Position numbers and translations under genes: made by a program. The notes under the pieces are model-generated. The model was not told the origin of the DNA. It saw nothing but the letters and a program-made list of their open reading frames with translations, and made no database searches. From Chloroflexi bacterium UBA4733 (GTDB taxonomy: Bacteria; Chloroflexota; UBA4733), in the NCBI GenBank assembly GCA_002404055.1, contig DHIZ01000130.1, positions 1-5,530 of the forward strand: a DNA stretch of 5,530 bases, given 5' to 3'. Positions 1-4,773 of the stretch are shown one piece after another (within the stretch, counting starts at the first letter, position 1; the number at the start of each line of letters is the position of its first letter).

Positions 1-1
1 G

Positions 2-52
2 CTCCGTGCGCTGCACGATCAGGCATTCACGCCAGCCAGCGCGGCGGTGTAG
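2..52 (+). CDS. possible C-terminal end of an upstream gene
   Basis: Frame 2 is open from the window edge to a TAG at 50-52 and ends in LRALHDQAFTPASAAV, a plausible protein tail. Frames 1 and 3 are also open here (frame 1 to a TAG at 115-117), so the choice rests only on composition and on leaving room for a leader before the next gene at 121. No function can be given. Confidence 0.25.
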   Translation, partial: LRALHDQAFTPASAAV

Positions 53-120
53 ACGGCAGTCGATACGGCGCCGGTCGGGACTACGGTCCTGGCCGGCGCT
101 TTGTCGTTGGGAGGTAGCAC

Positions 121-345
121 TTGCACGAACATAGCTGGTACTTCACCGACGCGCCGGCGCGCTGGACGGCCTCCTGCGGCTGCGGCCTAGCCGTCGAGGT
201 GACGACGAAAGCGCTGGGTGAGTCGACCTGGGAGTGGACCTTGGACGGCGACGCGCCGCCGGCGGATGTGATGCTGGACGCCATTGGCAGTATGACCCGG
301 GTCCGCCGCGAGCTGCTAGCGACGTGGCAGCCTGGCCGAAACTAA
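121..345 (+). CDS. small hypothetical protein with an HxH...CxC pattern, TTG start
   Basis: The 74-residue product is not recognised. The TTG start is chosen because a strong Shine-Dalgarno sequence, GGGAGGT (109-115), sits 5 nt before it and there is no competing ATG. The N-terminus has His2 and His4, an aromatic patch (W6, Y7, F8), then C19-G-C21-G, a spacing that could hold one metal ion. This is inference, since the motif is shorter than a classical zinc ribbon. A second half with W38, W40 and a run of acidic residues is followed by a helical, Arg-containing C-terminus (about 48-68). No membrane helix or signal peptide is seen. It stands alone, 116 bp ahead of the next gene on the same strand, and may be a small cytoplasmic regulatory or accessory protein. 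Confidence 0.6.
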   Translation: MHEHSWYFTDAPARWTASCGCGLAVEVTTKALGESTWEWTLDGDAPPADVMLDAIGSMTRVRRELLATWQPGRN

Positions 346-461
346 GCAGCGCCGGGGGAACCTATTCGCGTCCGACCGGGGGATAGCGTCCGGCGTTGGC
401 AGCAGGCACGCTGGGAAGCGGGGGCAAAGCTGCCTGCCACGACGCCCGAAGGGGGACACCG

Positions 462-1073
462 ATGCCGGTCTTGACGCCAGGCGTGATCTTTTGTCGCACG
501 TGTCGGGCGAGCGCGCTGGAGGGAACCGCCTACTGTTCGGCCTGTGGGCAGCCCTTCGCTGCCGCCATACCGCCCGAAGGCGTGCGGTTGCCGATCGTGC
601 AGCCGGCGCCGCGCCCACGCAATCTCCGGAGACGATGGGGGATCTTCGCCATTGTGCTGATCGTCGTCTTCTTTGTCGTCCTCCCATTGATGAACTGGGC
701 AACGCCCAACGGAAGCGGCCCAACCCGCACCGTGCAGCAGATTGACGGCGTAGCCCCGCCAGCGAGTCAAGCGGCGCCGGTTGCCGCGGTCCCCCAGCAG
801 CTCCTCACCGTGTCGGGGTCGGGAATCCACACGACGGAATCGTTTGTTGCCAGCGGTCCCTGGGATATGGCGTGGAAGTACGACTGCAGCGGCTTCGGCC
901 AGCGGGGCAACTTCATTGTGAGCGTCTACAACCAGGATGGCAGCCCGGCCGCAATGGCCGGGGTCAATCAGTTGGGGATTGGGGCGTCCGGCGTTGAGCA
1001 CTTCCACCAGGGCGGCAATTTCTATCTCGAAGTCAACTCGGAATGTGACTGGCAGGTCGGCGCCACAGGCTAG
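462..1073 (+). CDS. zinc-ribbon single-pass membrane protein with extracellular beta-rich domain
   Basis: The 203-residue protein has a clear three-part plan. Residues 11-28 form a zinc ribbon with C11-x2-C14 and C25-x2-C28. A proline-rich linker and a basic stretch (RPRNLRRR, about 51-58) lead into one membrane helix at about 59-79. The basic residues before it predict an N-terminus inside the cell. After an Ala/Pro/Gln linker, residues about 114-200 form a beta-rich domain with C142 and C195, a possible disulfide. The domain pattern (GSG...F.V.GPW...W.YDC...GNF.V.VY...G...G.FYL.VNSEC.W.V) resembles small extracellular domains seen in Chloroflexota and some actinobacterial proteins, from memory. 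The start is the ATG after AAGGGGG (449-455, spacer 6 nt); an upstream in-frame start at 396 has no ribosome binding site. Substrate and role are unknown; sensing or surface binding is a guess. Confidence 0.82.
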   Translation: MPVLTPGVIFCRTCRASALEGTAYCSACGQPFAAAIPPEGVRLPIVQPAPRPRNLRRRWGIFAIVLIVVFFVVLPLMNWATPNGSGPTRTVQQIDGVAPPASQAAPVAAVPQQLLTVSGSGIHTTESFVASGPWDMAWKYDCSGFGQRGNFIVSVYNQDGSPAAMAGVNQLGIGASGVEHFHQGGNFYLEVNSECDWQVGATG

Positions 1074-1093
1074 CGTCTGATGGCTCGCCGGCG

Positions 1094-1125
1094 CGCCTCC
1101 GTCCCTCATGCTCGGGGGTGAGGCG
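1094..1125 (+). terminator. weak hairpin after the membrane-protein gene
   Basis: CGCCTC at 1094-1099 can pair with GAGGCG at 1120-1125, and an alternative inner pairing is CCTCA/TGAGG. It begins 20 bp after the TAG of the preceding gene. There is no T-tract, so it is at best a non-canonical terminator. Confidence 0.25.
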
Positions 1126-1199
1126 TGAAAGGAATGACGAGGAACAGTCGGCCCATGCACCGCCCCCAGGCCGGCGCCACTGTCGTCCGTGTCTCGCTC

Positions 1200-1226
1200 C
1201 TGGTAGTAAGGGCCTTCCCCGTGGAA
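1200..1226 (+). repeat. bipartite repeat module, copy 1
   Basis: CTGGTAGTAAGGGC (1200-1213), then 7 nt, then GTGGAA (1221-1226). The same two blocks with the same 7-nt gap recur at 4236-4262. The gap sequences differ (cttcccc here, gcaaagt there), which argues that the blocks and their spacing are kept rather than the whole segment being a recent duplication. The GTGGAA is also the first box of the mirrored array that follows. Confidence 0.7.
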
Positions 1227-1290
1227 CGGCCTGTGGAATGTACGTGTGGAAACCCATGGCTTCCACACCTGGTTCCACACCTGGTTCCAT
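1221..1290. repeat. mirrored array of GTGGAA / TTCCAC boxes at about 12-bp spacing
   Basis: Three GTGGAA boxes start at 1221, 1233 and 1246. After a gap holding the palindrome CCATGG, they are mirrored by TTCCAC at 1261 and 1273 and TTCCAT at 1285. Spacing is 12 to 13 bp throughout. The central part is a perfect 8-bp inverted repeat, GTGTGGAA (1244-1251) against TTCCACAC (1261-1268). The right arm also contains two exact tandem copies of TTCCACACCTGG (1261-1284). CCCATGG (1253-1259) and CCATGGG (1287-1293) frame the right arm as a second inverted pair. The layout looks like a cooperative protein-binding site (operator or origin-like iterons). The boxes resemble part of a DnaA box (TGTGGA) but do not match a full consensus. 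Confidence 0.65.
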
Positions 1291-1293
1291 GGG

Positions 1294-1302
1294 CAAGTAA
1301 GG
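1294..1302 (+). repeat. CAAGTAAGG box
   Basis: CAAGTAAGG lies immediately after the mirrored array. The same nonamer occurs on the minus strand at 4345-4353 and 4774-4782. Confidence 0.5.
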
Positions 1303-1529
1303 AACGGTGCGCCGCAGCGGGGTCCACGGCGTTCCCTGGCAAGTCGGGGAAGGCAGACCTGGGGGCGGTGCGAACCCTCTAAGGCCGTCTTCAGTACAAC
1401 TTGCAATGACGCGGCCGGCGCTTCGGCGACCAAGGATCGCGAGGAAGGTGAGCGGACGCCCCGCGTTCATTTTCGTGTCTGGCAGCGTCGGTACGCTCAC
1501 GGTTGACTTGCACCAAAGGGGACACGGAG

Positions 1530-1790
1530 GTGATTGACGCGGCCTACGGGGAGGACCTGCTCGCCGAGATATGGACATCTCGCACACAGGCTCAGCGCCG
1601 CCGGCTCCACCTCTGCTTGCAGGTCATCCGAGCCGCCTTGCGTGGGCAAACGAAAGCAGTCCGTAACTATGTGGTGCTGTGGCGCATCAACGCCGCCAAC
1701 TCGCGGCATCTCCAGCTCGCTGAAGCCGAGGTATGGGAGCGGCTACCATTGGCCGATGGATCGAAAGTCTCGCCGCGTCGTCGACGATGA
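1530..1790 (+). CDS. small hypothetical protein, helical and basic
   Basis: The 86-residue product is not recognised. The GTG at 1530 is preferred over an upstream TTG at 1503 because AAAGGGG (1515-1521) lies 8 nt before it, giving a normal Shine-Dalgarno arrangement. The protein looks entirely alpha-helical: an acidic N-terminus (about 3-13), a long helix rich in Gln, Arg and Leu (about 17-40), a third segment around NYVVLWRINAANSRHLQLAEAEVWE (given as residues 46-70 in effect), and a basic SPRRRR tail. The tail and the Arg-rich helix would suit nucleic acid binding, but this is inference. Its last 35 bp overlap the start of the next gene in another frame, suggesting the two are translated together. 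Confidence 0.55.
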   Translation: MIDAAYGEDLLAEIWTSRTQAQRRRLHLCLQVIRAALRGQTKAVRNYVVLWRINAANSRHLQLAEAEVWERLPLADGSKVSPRRRR

Positions 1791-2076
1791 TCGTCTGGCC
1801 AGCTTGTGGCTCCGGCATAGTTCCTCAGACTACACGTTCTACGCGCCAGTGAGCATGCCCGATGCAACGCTCGGCCTGGTGCACGTCGAGCTGCACACGG
1901 TAGGGAGCCATGCGCGGAACGTCATTCGCTGGATGCTATTCAACAGGTCAGGCGTAATTGACTCCGGCGAACTGGACCTGCCCGCAGTCGCATTCTGGCA
2001 GGCGCTTGCCCATGTCGAGCGATTGCTCCGGGATAGGGGATGCCGTCACCAGGGCAGTGATCAGTCCCAGGAATAG
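1756..2076 (+). CDS. hypothetical protein, translationally coupled to the preceding gene
   Basis: A 106-residue product, not recognised. The frame is open well upstream of 1756, but the upstream part (from 1534) reads as a serine/cysteine/proline-rich shadow of the gene at 1530, whereas from the ATG at 1756 the sequence becomes protein-like. No good ribosome binding site is close (GGGAG at 1736-1740 is 15 nt away), which fits coupling to the gene that ends at 1790. The middle (about 14-66) alternates hydrophobic residues as in beta strands (YTFYAPVSMP, LGLVHVELHTV, IRWMLFNRSGVI). Residues 75-93 look helical (PAVAFWQALAHVERLLRDR). The pattern could be a small antiparallel sheet with a C-terminal helix. 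The 19-bp repeat starts 3 bp after its stop codon. Confidence 0.5.
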   Translation: MDRKSRRVVDDDRLASLWLRHSSSDYTFYAPVSMPDATLGLVHVELHTVGSHARNVIRWMLFNRSGVIDSGELDLPAVAFWQALAHVERLLRDRGCRHQGSDQSQE

Positions 2077-2078
2077 GC

Positions 2079-2097
2079 CAGAATCGCGCCAGGATGG
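2079..2097 (+). repeat. 19-bp repeat upstream of the regulator gene, copy 1
   Basis: CAGAATCGCGCCAGGATGG, identical to 2830-2848. Here the dyad within and beside it is CGCC, 6 nt, GGCG. It ends 107 bp before the regulator's ATG and 47 bp before its likely extended -10 element (2144), so it could be an operator for the regulator's own promoter. Confidence 0.65.
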
Positions 2098-2143
2098 GCG
2101 TAGCAGCCCAAAACACTCCGGGGAGGGGAAGACCCTGCGAAAG

Positions 2144-2152
2144 TGCTACGCT
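2144..2152 (+). promoter_or_regulatory. possible extended -10 promoter for the regulator gene
   Basis: TGCTACGCT fits an extended -10 element (TG-n-TAnnnT). No recognisable -35 lies at 16-18 bp. Transcription would start near 2159 and give a leader of about 45 nt before the ATG at 2204. Confidence 0.3.
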
Positions 2153-2203
2153 GCACTGCGCGCGTGCCGTGGCGTGCACGTGAGACCCTGAGAACGCGAA
2201 TCG

Positions 2204-2803
2204 ATGAGCGAGACCCAGACAACTACCGCATGCGCGTTTGCCGATCTCCTGCGCACGGCCCGGCATCGCGCCAACCTCACGCAGCAGGCGCTCGCGACGG
2301 CAACGAAGCTGCCCCGTTCGCTTATCAGCGAACTGGAGCATGCCCGCTCGATTATCCGCCTGGCGCATGCTCAAGCCCTGGCTGATCGCCTAACGGTGAC
2401 AACGGAGGAGCACCAGGCCATGCTCGCTTGCGTCGATCCTGCTGCCGGCACACGGCGCTGGGGGCCACGCACTGGTATCTCGGCAGCATCGGAACAGGAC
2501 GTTCTCGCCAAGCTCAACGCCGGGTTGAGTGACCGCGAGGTGGCGGAAGCAGCCGGACTCGTACCGAGTCAGGTGTCGTCGGTTCGGCGCCTGCATCGTC
2601 AGGCTGTATTGCCACGCGCCGAACAGACCGCCAGGCAGTTTGCCGACCTCGACCAGCAGATCATCGCCGACTACCGGGCTGGCGTGTCCTGGGCAGAGAT
2701 CGTCCACCGCTACGACGTCCCGCGCTCGACCTTATACGAGATACTTGCTCGATACAACGTGCCACTGCAACAGCGATCCGGCCGCCGGCGCACAGGGCCG
2801 TAG
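2204..2803 (+). CDS. XRE-family transcriptional regulator with two extra helix-turn-helix units
   Basis: The 199-residue protein starts with a Cro/CI-type (XRE) helix-turn-helix domain at about 12-70. LLRTARHRANLTQQALA is followed by the turn and recognition helix around LPRSLISELEHAR, which is the usual ISxxExG-like position, and then by IIRLAHAQALADRL. Two further DNA-binding segments follow. Residues 98-131 (VLAKLNAGLSDREVAEAAG, then VPSQVSSVRRLH) and 150-185 (IIADYRAGVSWAEIVHRY, then VPRSTLYEILARY) both read like resolvase/transposase-type helix-turn-helix units. The tail is basic (RSGRRRTGP). No ligand domain or membrane helix is seen, so it probably acts on DNA alone and may contact several half-sites. 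The ribosome binding site is weak (GAGAACG about 9-14 nt upstream). Identical 19-bp dyad repeats lie on either side of the gene, which suggests autoregulation and control of the gene at 2912. Confidence 0.8.
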   Translation: MSETQTTTACAFADLLRTARHRANLTQQALATATKLPRSLISELEHARSIIRLAHAQALADRLTVTTEEHQAMLACVDPAAGTRRWGPRTGISAASEQDVLAKLNAGLSDREVAEAAGLVPSQVSSVRRLHRQAVLPRAEQTARQFADLDQQIIADYRAGVSWAEIVHRYDVPRSTLYEILARYNVPLQQRSGRRRTGP

Positions 2804-2829
2804 CACGGAACCTTGCGCAAAAAACCCCG

Positions 2830-2848
2830 CAGAATCGCGCCAGGATGG
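2830..2848 (+). repeat. 19-bp repeat between the regulator gene and the 67-residue gene, copy 2
   Basis: Identical to 2079-2097. Here the embedded dyad is a perfect GCGCC (2837-2841), 5 nt, GGCGC (2847-2851). It lies 64 bp before the ATG at 2912 and 30 bp before the likely -10 at 2878. It is immediately followed by a second, larger inverted repeat. Confidence 0.65.
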
Positions 2849-2850
2849 CG

Positions 2851-2875
2851 CACACGGCGCGTTGCGCGCCTTGTG
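2851..2875. promoter_or_regulatory. inverted repeat just upstream of a likely -10 element
   Basis: CACA-C-GGCGCG, loop TTG, CGCGCC-T-TGTG: six perfect pairs, one mismatch, then four more pairs. There is no T-tract, and it sits 2 bp before the TATGAT at 2878. An operator is therefore more likely than a terminator for the regulator gene, although the position 48 bp after that gene's stop codon would allow either. Confidence 0.45.
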
Positions 2876-2877
2876 GC

Positions 2878-2883
2878 TATGAT
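2878..2883 (+). promoter_or_regulatory. likely -10 element of the 67-residue gene
   Basis: TATGAT matches the -10 consensus at five of six positions. Transcription would start near 2890 and place the Shine-Dalgarno sequence (2899-2905) in a short leader of about 22 nt. There is no clear -35: the expected place is taken by the inverted repeat, which suggests a regulated promoter. Confidence 0.45.
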
Positions 2884-2911
2884 CTTCACCCTTGGCGAGG
2901 GAGGGCAACAC

Positions 2912-3115
2912 ATGGCATTCAGCTATCGGAATGGCAAGGGCGCGACCTACTACCTGCACGGGCAGGTGACGACGCTGCGCAATGGTCGCCAGCAGCAAAT
3001 CTATTTCTTCAGCAAGAGGCCGGAGGATGGGCTAGACCAGCTTCCGGACGGCTACGAAGTGAGCGAGGTCAAGACCTCCGGGTTGCCCGTGCTCAAGAAG
3101 CGGGCAACCGGGTAA
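2912..3115 (+). CDS. 67-residue conserved hypothetical protein (YRNxKGxTYYLH type)
   Basis: The start is the ATG at 2912, because GGGAGGG (2899-2905) lies 6 nt before it. An in-frame TTG at 2813 would add a basic leader that crosses the 19-bp repeat and inverted repeat, and it is rejected. The product opens with MAFSYRNGKGATYYLHGQ, continues with a beta-strand pair (TTLRNGRQQQIYFFSKRP), then a loop (LDQLPDGYEVSEVK) and the basic end SGLPVLKKRATG. Small proteins of this form occur in Chloroflexota and other environmental bacteria, from memory. No function is established to my knowledge. The compact, beta-rich, Tyr- and Lys/Arg-rich composition would suit nucleic acid binding, but this is inference. 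The gene converges on the replication-relaxation gene with only 5 bp between the stop codons. Confidence 0.75.
   Translation: MAFSYRNGKGATYYLHGQVTTLRNGRQQQIYFFSKRPEDGLDQLPDGYEVSEVKTSGLPVLKKRATG
3078..3112. terminator. hairpin at the convergent gene junction
   Basis: GGTTGCCCG (3081-3089) and CGGGCAACC (3101-3109) form a perfect 9-bp stem with an 11-nt loop, and two more G-C pairs follow after one mismatch. It lies inside the last codons of the plus-strand gene and just past the stop codon of the minus-strand gene, so it could end transcription from both sides. There is no T-tract on either strand, so it is not a textbook intrinsic terminator. Confidence 0.45.
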
Positions 3116-3120
3116 CGCGG

Positions 3121-4086
3121 TCATCGCGACTGTCGTTGATCGGCCACTGCCGGCGCCTGCGTCAAGAGCAGGCGACACGGCTTGCCATCGAGGCGCAGCC
3201 ACCTCGTGCGCCCGAACCGCTCCGGGTCCAGCATATCGACAGTCAGAAAGGCGTACCACGGCCACCAGGTGTCGTGCAACGTCTCCTGTGCCACAGCGAC
3301 GAGTTCATCGCGTCGGGCCTTCGAGGGGACGATCACCAGCACGGTGATCGAGCCGTGTCCCCAGTGCTCCTCAAACAGCCCCGAGGACTCGTAGAGTTGG
3401 AAAGCGCGCACCTTGCGCCGGAACCGCTCTCGTGTCAAGGTCCCCATATCCACCTCCAAGAAACAGGCCTGGACGGTGGCGCCTGCGTTATAGGTCAGTT
3501 CGAAGTAGGCGTCGGGCAGGACCGGCAGCCGGTAGTTGTTGTCCGGATCCCGCAGCACGATCTTCTTGCCACGCAATACGCGCTCGGGGATCCAGCGAGC
3601 AACTGTGCCATTGGTGCCGTGCAAGGCAGCCATGAGGTTCGCCCAGAGGGCAGCCGTCACGAGGTTGTGGGGCACGGACGCGGCGTCCAGGCGATCCACG
3701 CGGCGCACAATCGCGGAGACGCCAGGCTCTAGGCGCTGATCAGCAATGGGACGGCCCTGGGCGCCGAGCATGTACAGCGAGGGCTTACTTCCCTTGAAGC
3801 CACGGGGGACCGGCAACTCCACCCGCTCCAGGAAACCCCAGAGCCACAGTTGCCCGATGCGCCAGTAGGCCCGGGCCGAGACGGCCAGAGGACCAGCCTG
3901 GAGGGGATAGAACGCCAGGCTCAGCAACTCCACCGTCAAGAAGCCATGGGTGGCTACCGCAGCGAGCATATCCTGATCACGGTCCGTGATCCCGAACTGA
4001 ACACGACCAGCCAACTCCGTCGCCGTGGGACGGCGAACCGTCAACTGCCCAATGTCAGCGGGGATGAGGTGGAGAAAAGCGTCCAT
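3121..4086 (-). CDS. replication-relaxation family protein
   Basis: The 321-residue protein matches the pattern I know for the replication-relaxation family (Pfam Replic_Relax), found on chromosomes, plasmids and integrated elements of Actinobacteria and Chloroflexota. Residues about 33-115 form a winged helix: ITDRDQDMLAAVATHGFLTV, a second helix ending in LSLAFY, then ARAYWRIGQLWLWGFLERV and a wing up to KPSLYMLG. Residues about 140-300 hold the second domain, with P191-D192-A193 in LPVLPDAYFEL, E211 and D213 in ACFLEVDMGT, K225 in RFRRKVRAFQLYE, and then a hydrophobic strand (SITVLVIVPS). The PDA...ExD...K order resembles a nuclease-like fold, but activity is not shown. A TTG at 4122 would add 12 residues but is rejected: the ATG at 4086 lies 7 nt below a good -10, implying a leaderless mRNA, and neither start has a Shine-Dalgarno sequence. 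The true function of this family is poorly known. Confidence 0.8.
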   Translation of the reverse strand: MDAFLHLIPADIGQLTVRRPTATELAGRVQFGITDRDQDMLAAVATHGFLTVELLSLAFYPLQAGPLAVSARAYWRIGQLWLWGFLERVELPVPRGFKGSKPSLYMLGAQGRPIADQRLEPGVSAIVRRVDRLDAASVPHNLVTAALWANLMAALHGTNGTVARWIPERVLRGKKIVLRDPDNNYRLPVLPDAYFELTYNAGATVQACFLEVDMGTLTRERFRRKVRAFQLYESSGLFEEHWGHGSITVLVIVPSKARRDELVAVAQETLHDTWWPWYAFLTVDMLDPERFGRTRWLRLDGKPCRLLLTQAPAVADQRQSR

Positions 4087-4093
4087 ACCGGGC

Positions 4094-4122
4094 ACGCTAC
4101 GACATGCAGCGCTACTTGGCAA
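4094..4122 (-). promoter_or_regulatory. leaderless promoter of the replication-relaxation gene
   Basis: On the minus strand, TTGCCA (4117-4122, five of six to TTGACA) is followed by a 17-bp spacer and TAGCGT (4094-4099, TAnnnT). Seven nt then lead to the ATG at 4086, so transcription should start at or next to the start codon. The -35 overlaps a CCAAGTA box like those found further along the same gene-free block, so a protein binding that box could repress the gene. Confidence 0.5.
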
Positions 4123-4235
4123 CGAGGAACCAGTGGTGTCAGGTGCAGAGTAAGGGAAGGAATTGAGATTAAAGGGGAATAGTAGGCCCGGACACGGTGC
4201 CGCTACTACCGCATCTGCCGTGCTTGCTCTCCCTT

Positions 4236-4262
4236 CTGGTAGTAAGGGCGCAAAGTGTGGAA
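4236..4262 (+). repeat. bipartite repeat module, copy 2
   Basis: CTGGTAGTAAGGGC (4236-4249), 7 nt, GTGGAA (4257-4262), the same arrangement as 1200-1226. Here the GTGGAA is part of GTGTGGAA, the exact 8-mer that forms the centre of the mirrored array at 1244-1251. No mirrored array follows this copy. Confidence 0.7.
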
Positions 4263-4365
4263 TGGGGTGGGGACTCAGGGCGTAGAACTGATGGGTTCAC
4301 CGGCTTATTTCGACCCCTGGGCCTCGGGAAGCGGCTGGGGCGATCCTTACTTGGCGTGCTGTGCC

Positions 4366-4432
4366 CGTTATATCAAGCGAGTAGCAGAGTGAAGTTCCTC
4401 CAAAATATCTCGCAAATAACGCCCATATAACG
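4366..4432. repeat. AT-rich patch bounded by an 8-bp inverted repeat
   Basis: CGTTATAT (4366-4373) and ATATAACG (4425-4432) are perfect inverted copies around an AT-rich centre that is unusual in this GC-rich window. The right end also has ATAACGC twice with an 11-bp offset (4416-4422 and 4427-4433). Such a patch beside repeat boxes could be a DNA-unwinding element or a promoter/operator region; there is no direct proof of either. Confidence 0.45.
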
Positions 4433-4676
4433 CACCGCATGGTAAAGGGGTCGCCGGCCGCTTCGTGGGCGTCTGTGCTGGGGCCGCGAAGTGCCGGGGT
4501 CGTTTGCCGTCGCAGGCGGGTCAAGGGCGGTGCAGCAACGTCCAGGCGGAGTAACGTTGGCGTCTGCGACAGTTCCCTCAGTCCGCACGCAACGAGAATG
4601 CCCGGCCGCTTGCGATCACGGACGCCCGCTCAACACGGGCCCTTGCAGCGGCGCGGGCGATGTTCGTCAACGAATA

Positions 4677-4700
4677 GACGTCGGGGGAGTCACCGACGTC
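4677..4700. repeat. perfect 8-bp inverted repeat (GACGTCGG / CCGACGTC)
   Basis: GACGTCGG (4677-4684), 8-nt loop, CCGACGTC (4693-4700). Each arm contains the palindrome GACGTC. It lies 8 bp before the phased CCAAGT boxes, so it may belong to the same binding region. Confidence 0.5.
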
Positions 4701-4708
4701 CAGAATAC

Positions 4709-4741
4709 TCCCAAGTTACTGCCGAGTGATTCCCAAGTGAC
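4709..4741. repeat. three tandem 11-bp boxes
   Basis: TCCCAAGTTAC (4709-4719), TGCCGAGTGAT (4720-4730) and TCCCAAGTGAC (4731-4741) follow each other at exact 11-bp periodicity. The outer two differ at one base and the middle one is degenerate. A period near one helical turn puts all boxes on one face of the DNA, as in sites bound by OmpR-type regulators or iteron-binding proteins; neither protein is seen in the window. Confidence 0.5.
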
Positions 4742-4773
4742 GCAAGGTGTGGTAGAGCGGCCGGCGTCGCATG

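Larger units (their letters stand above)
1074..1529. other. gene-free, repeat-rich stretch
   Basis: About 455 bp without a convincing gene. Open frames exist on both strands, but they lack ribosome binding sites, run through the tandem repeats and have arginine- and proline-heavy translations typical of shadows. The content that can be seen is a weak hairpin near 1094-1125, a bipartite repeat module at 1200-1226, a mirrored array of six GTGGAA/TTCCAC boxes at 1221-1290, a CAAGTAAGG box at 1294-1302, and a 7-bp inverted repeat GTGAGCG/CGCTCAC (1448-1454 and 1494-1500) ahead of the gene at 1530. Confidence 0.6.

Noticed and set aside
1221..1293. CRISPR array
   Set aside because: The repeated units are only 6 to 12 bp, are mirrored and have spacers of about 6 bp, so they do not fit repeat-spacer architecture.
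342..1433. 363-codon open frame on the minus strand
   Set aside because: It lies opposite the well-supported membrane-protein gene (462-1073), continues through the repeat array, and its translation is rich in Arg, Pro and His without recognisable domains.
1778..1787. TCGTCGACGA palindrome
   Set aside because: A 10-bp palindrome within the overlap of two coding frames in GC-rich DNA, with no second copy; treated as chance.
2813..2836. TTGCGCAA palindrome followed by an A-run as a minus-strand intrinsic terminator
   Set aside because: The minus-strand T-run is not preceded by a stable stem, and no minus-strand gene ends there.
2845..3732. 295-codon open frame on the plus strand
   Set aside because: It overlaps the 67-residue gene in another frame and runs antisense through the replication-relaxation gene, whose domain pattern is clear; the translation is shadow-like.
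4297..4524. 75-codon minus-strand frame with a natural-looking middle (MRCVIWALFARYFGG)
   Set aside because: The hydrophobic middle comes from the AT-rich patch, there is no ribosome binding site before either possible start, and the rest reads as shadow sequence.
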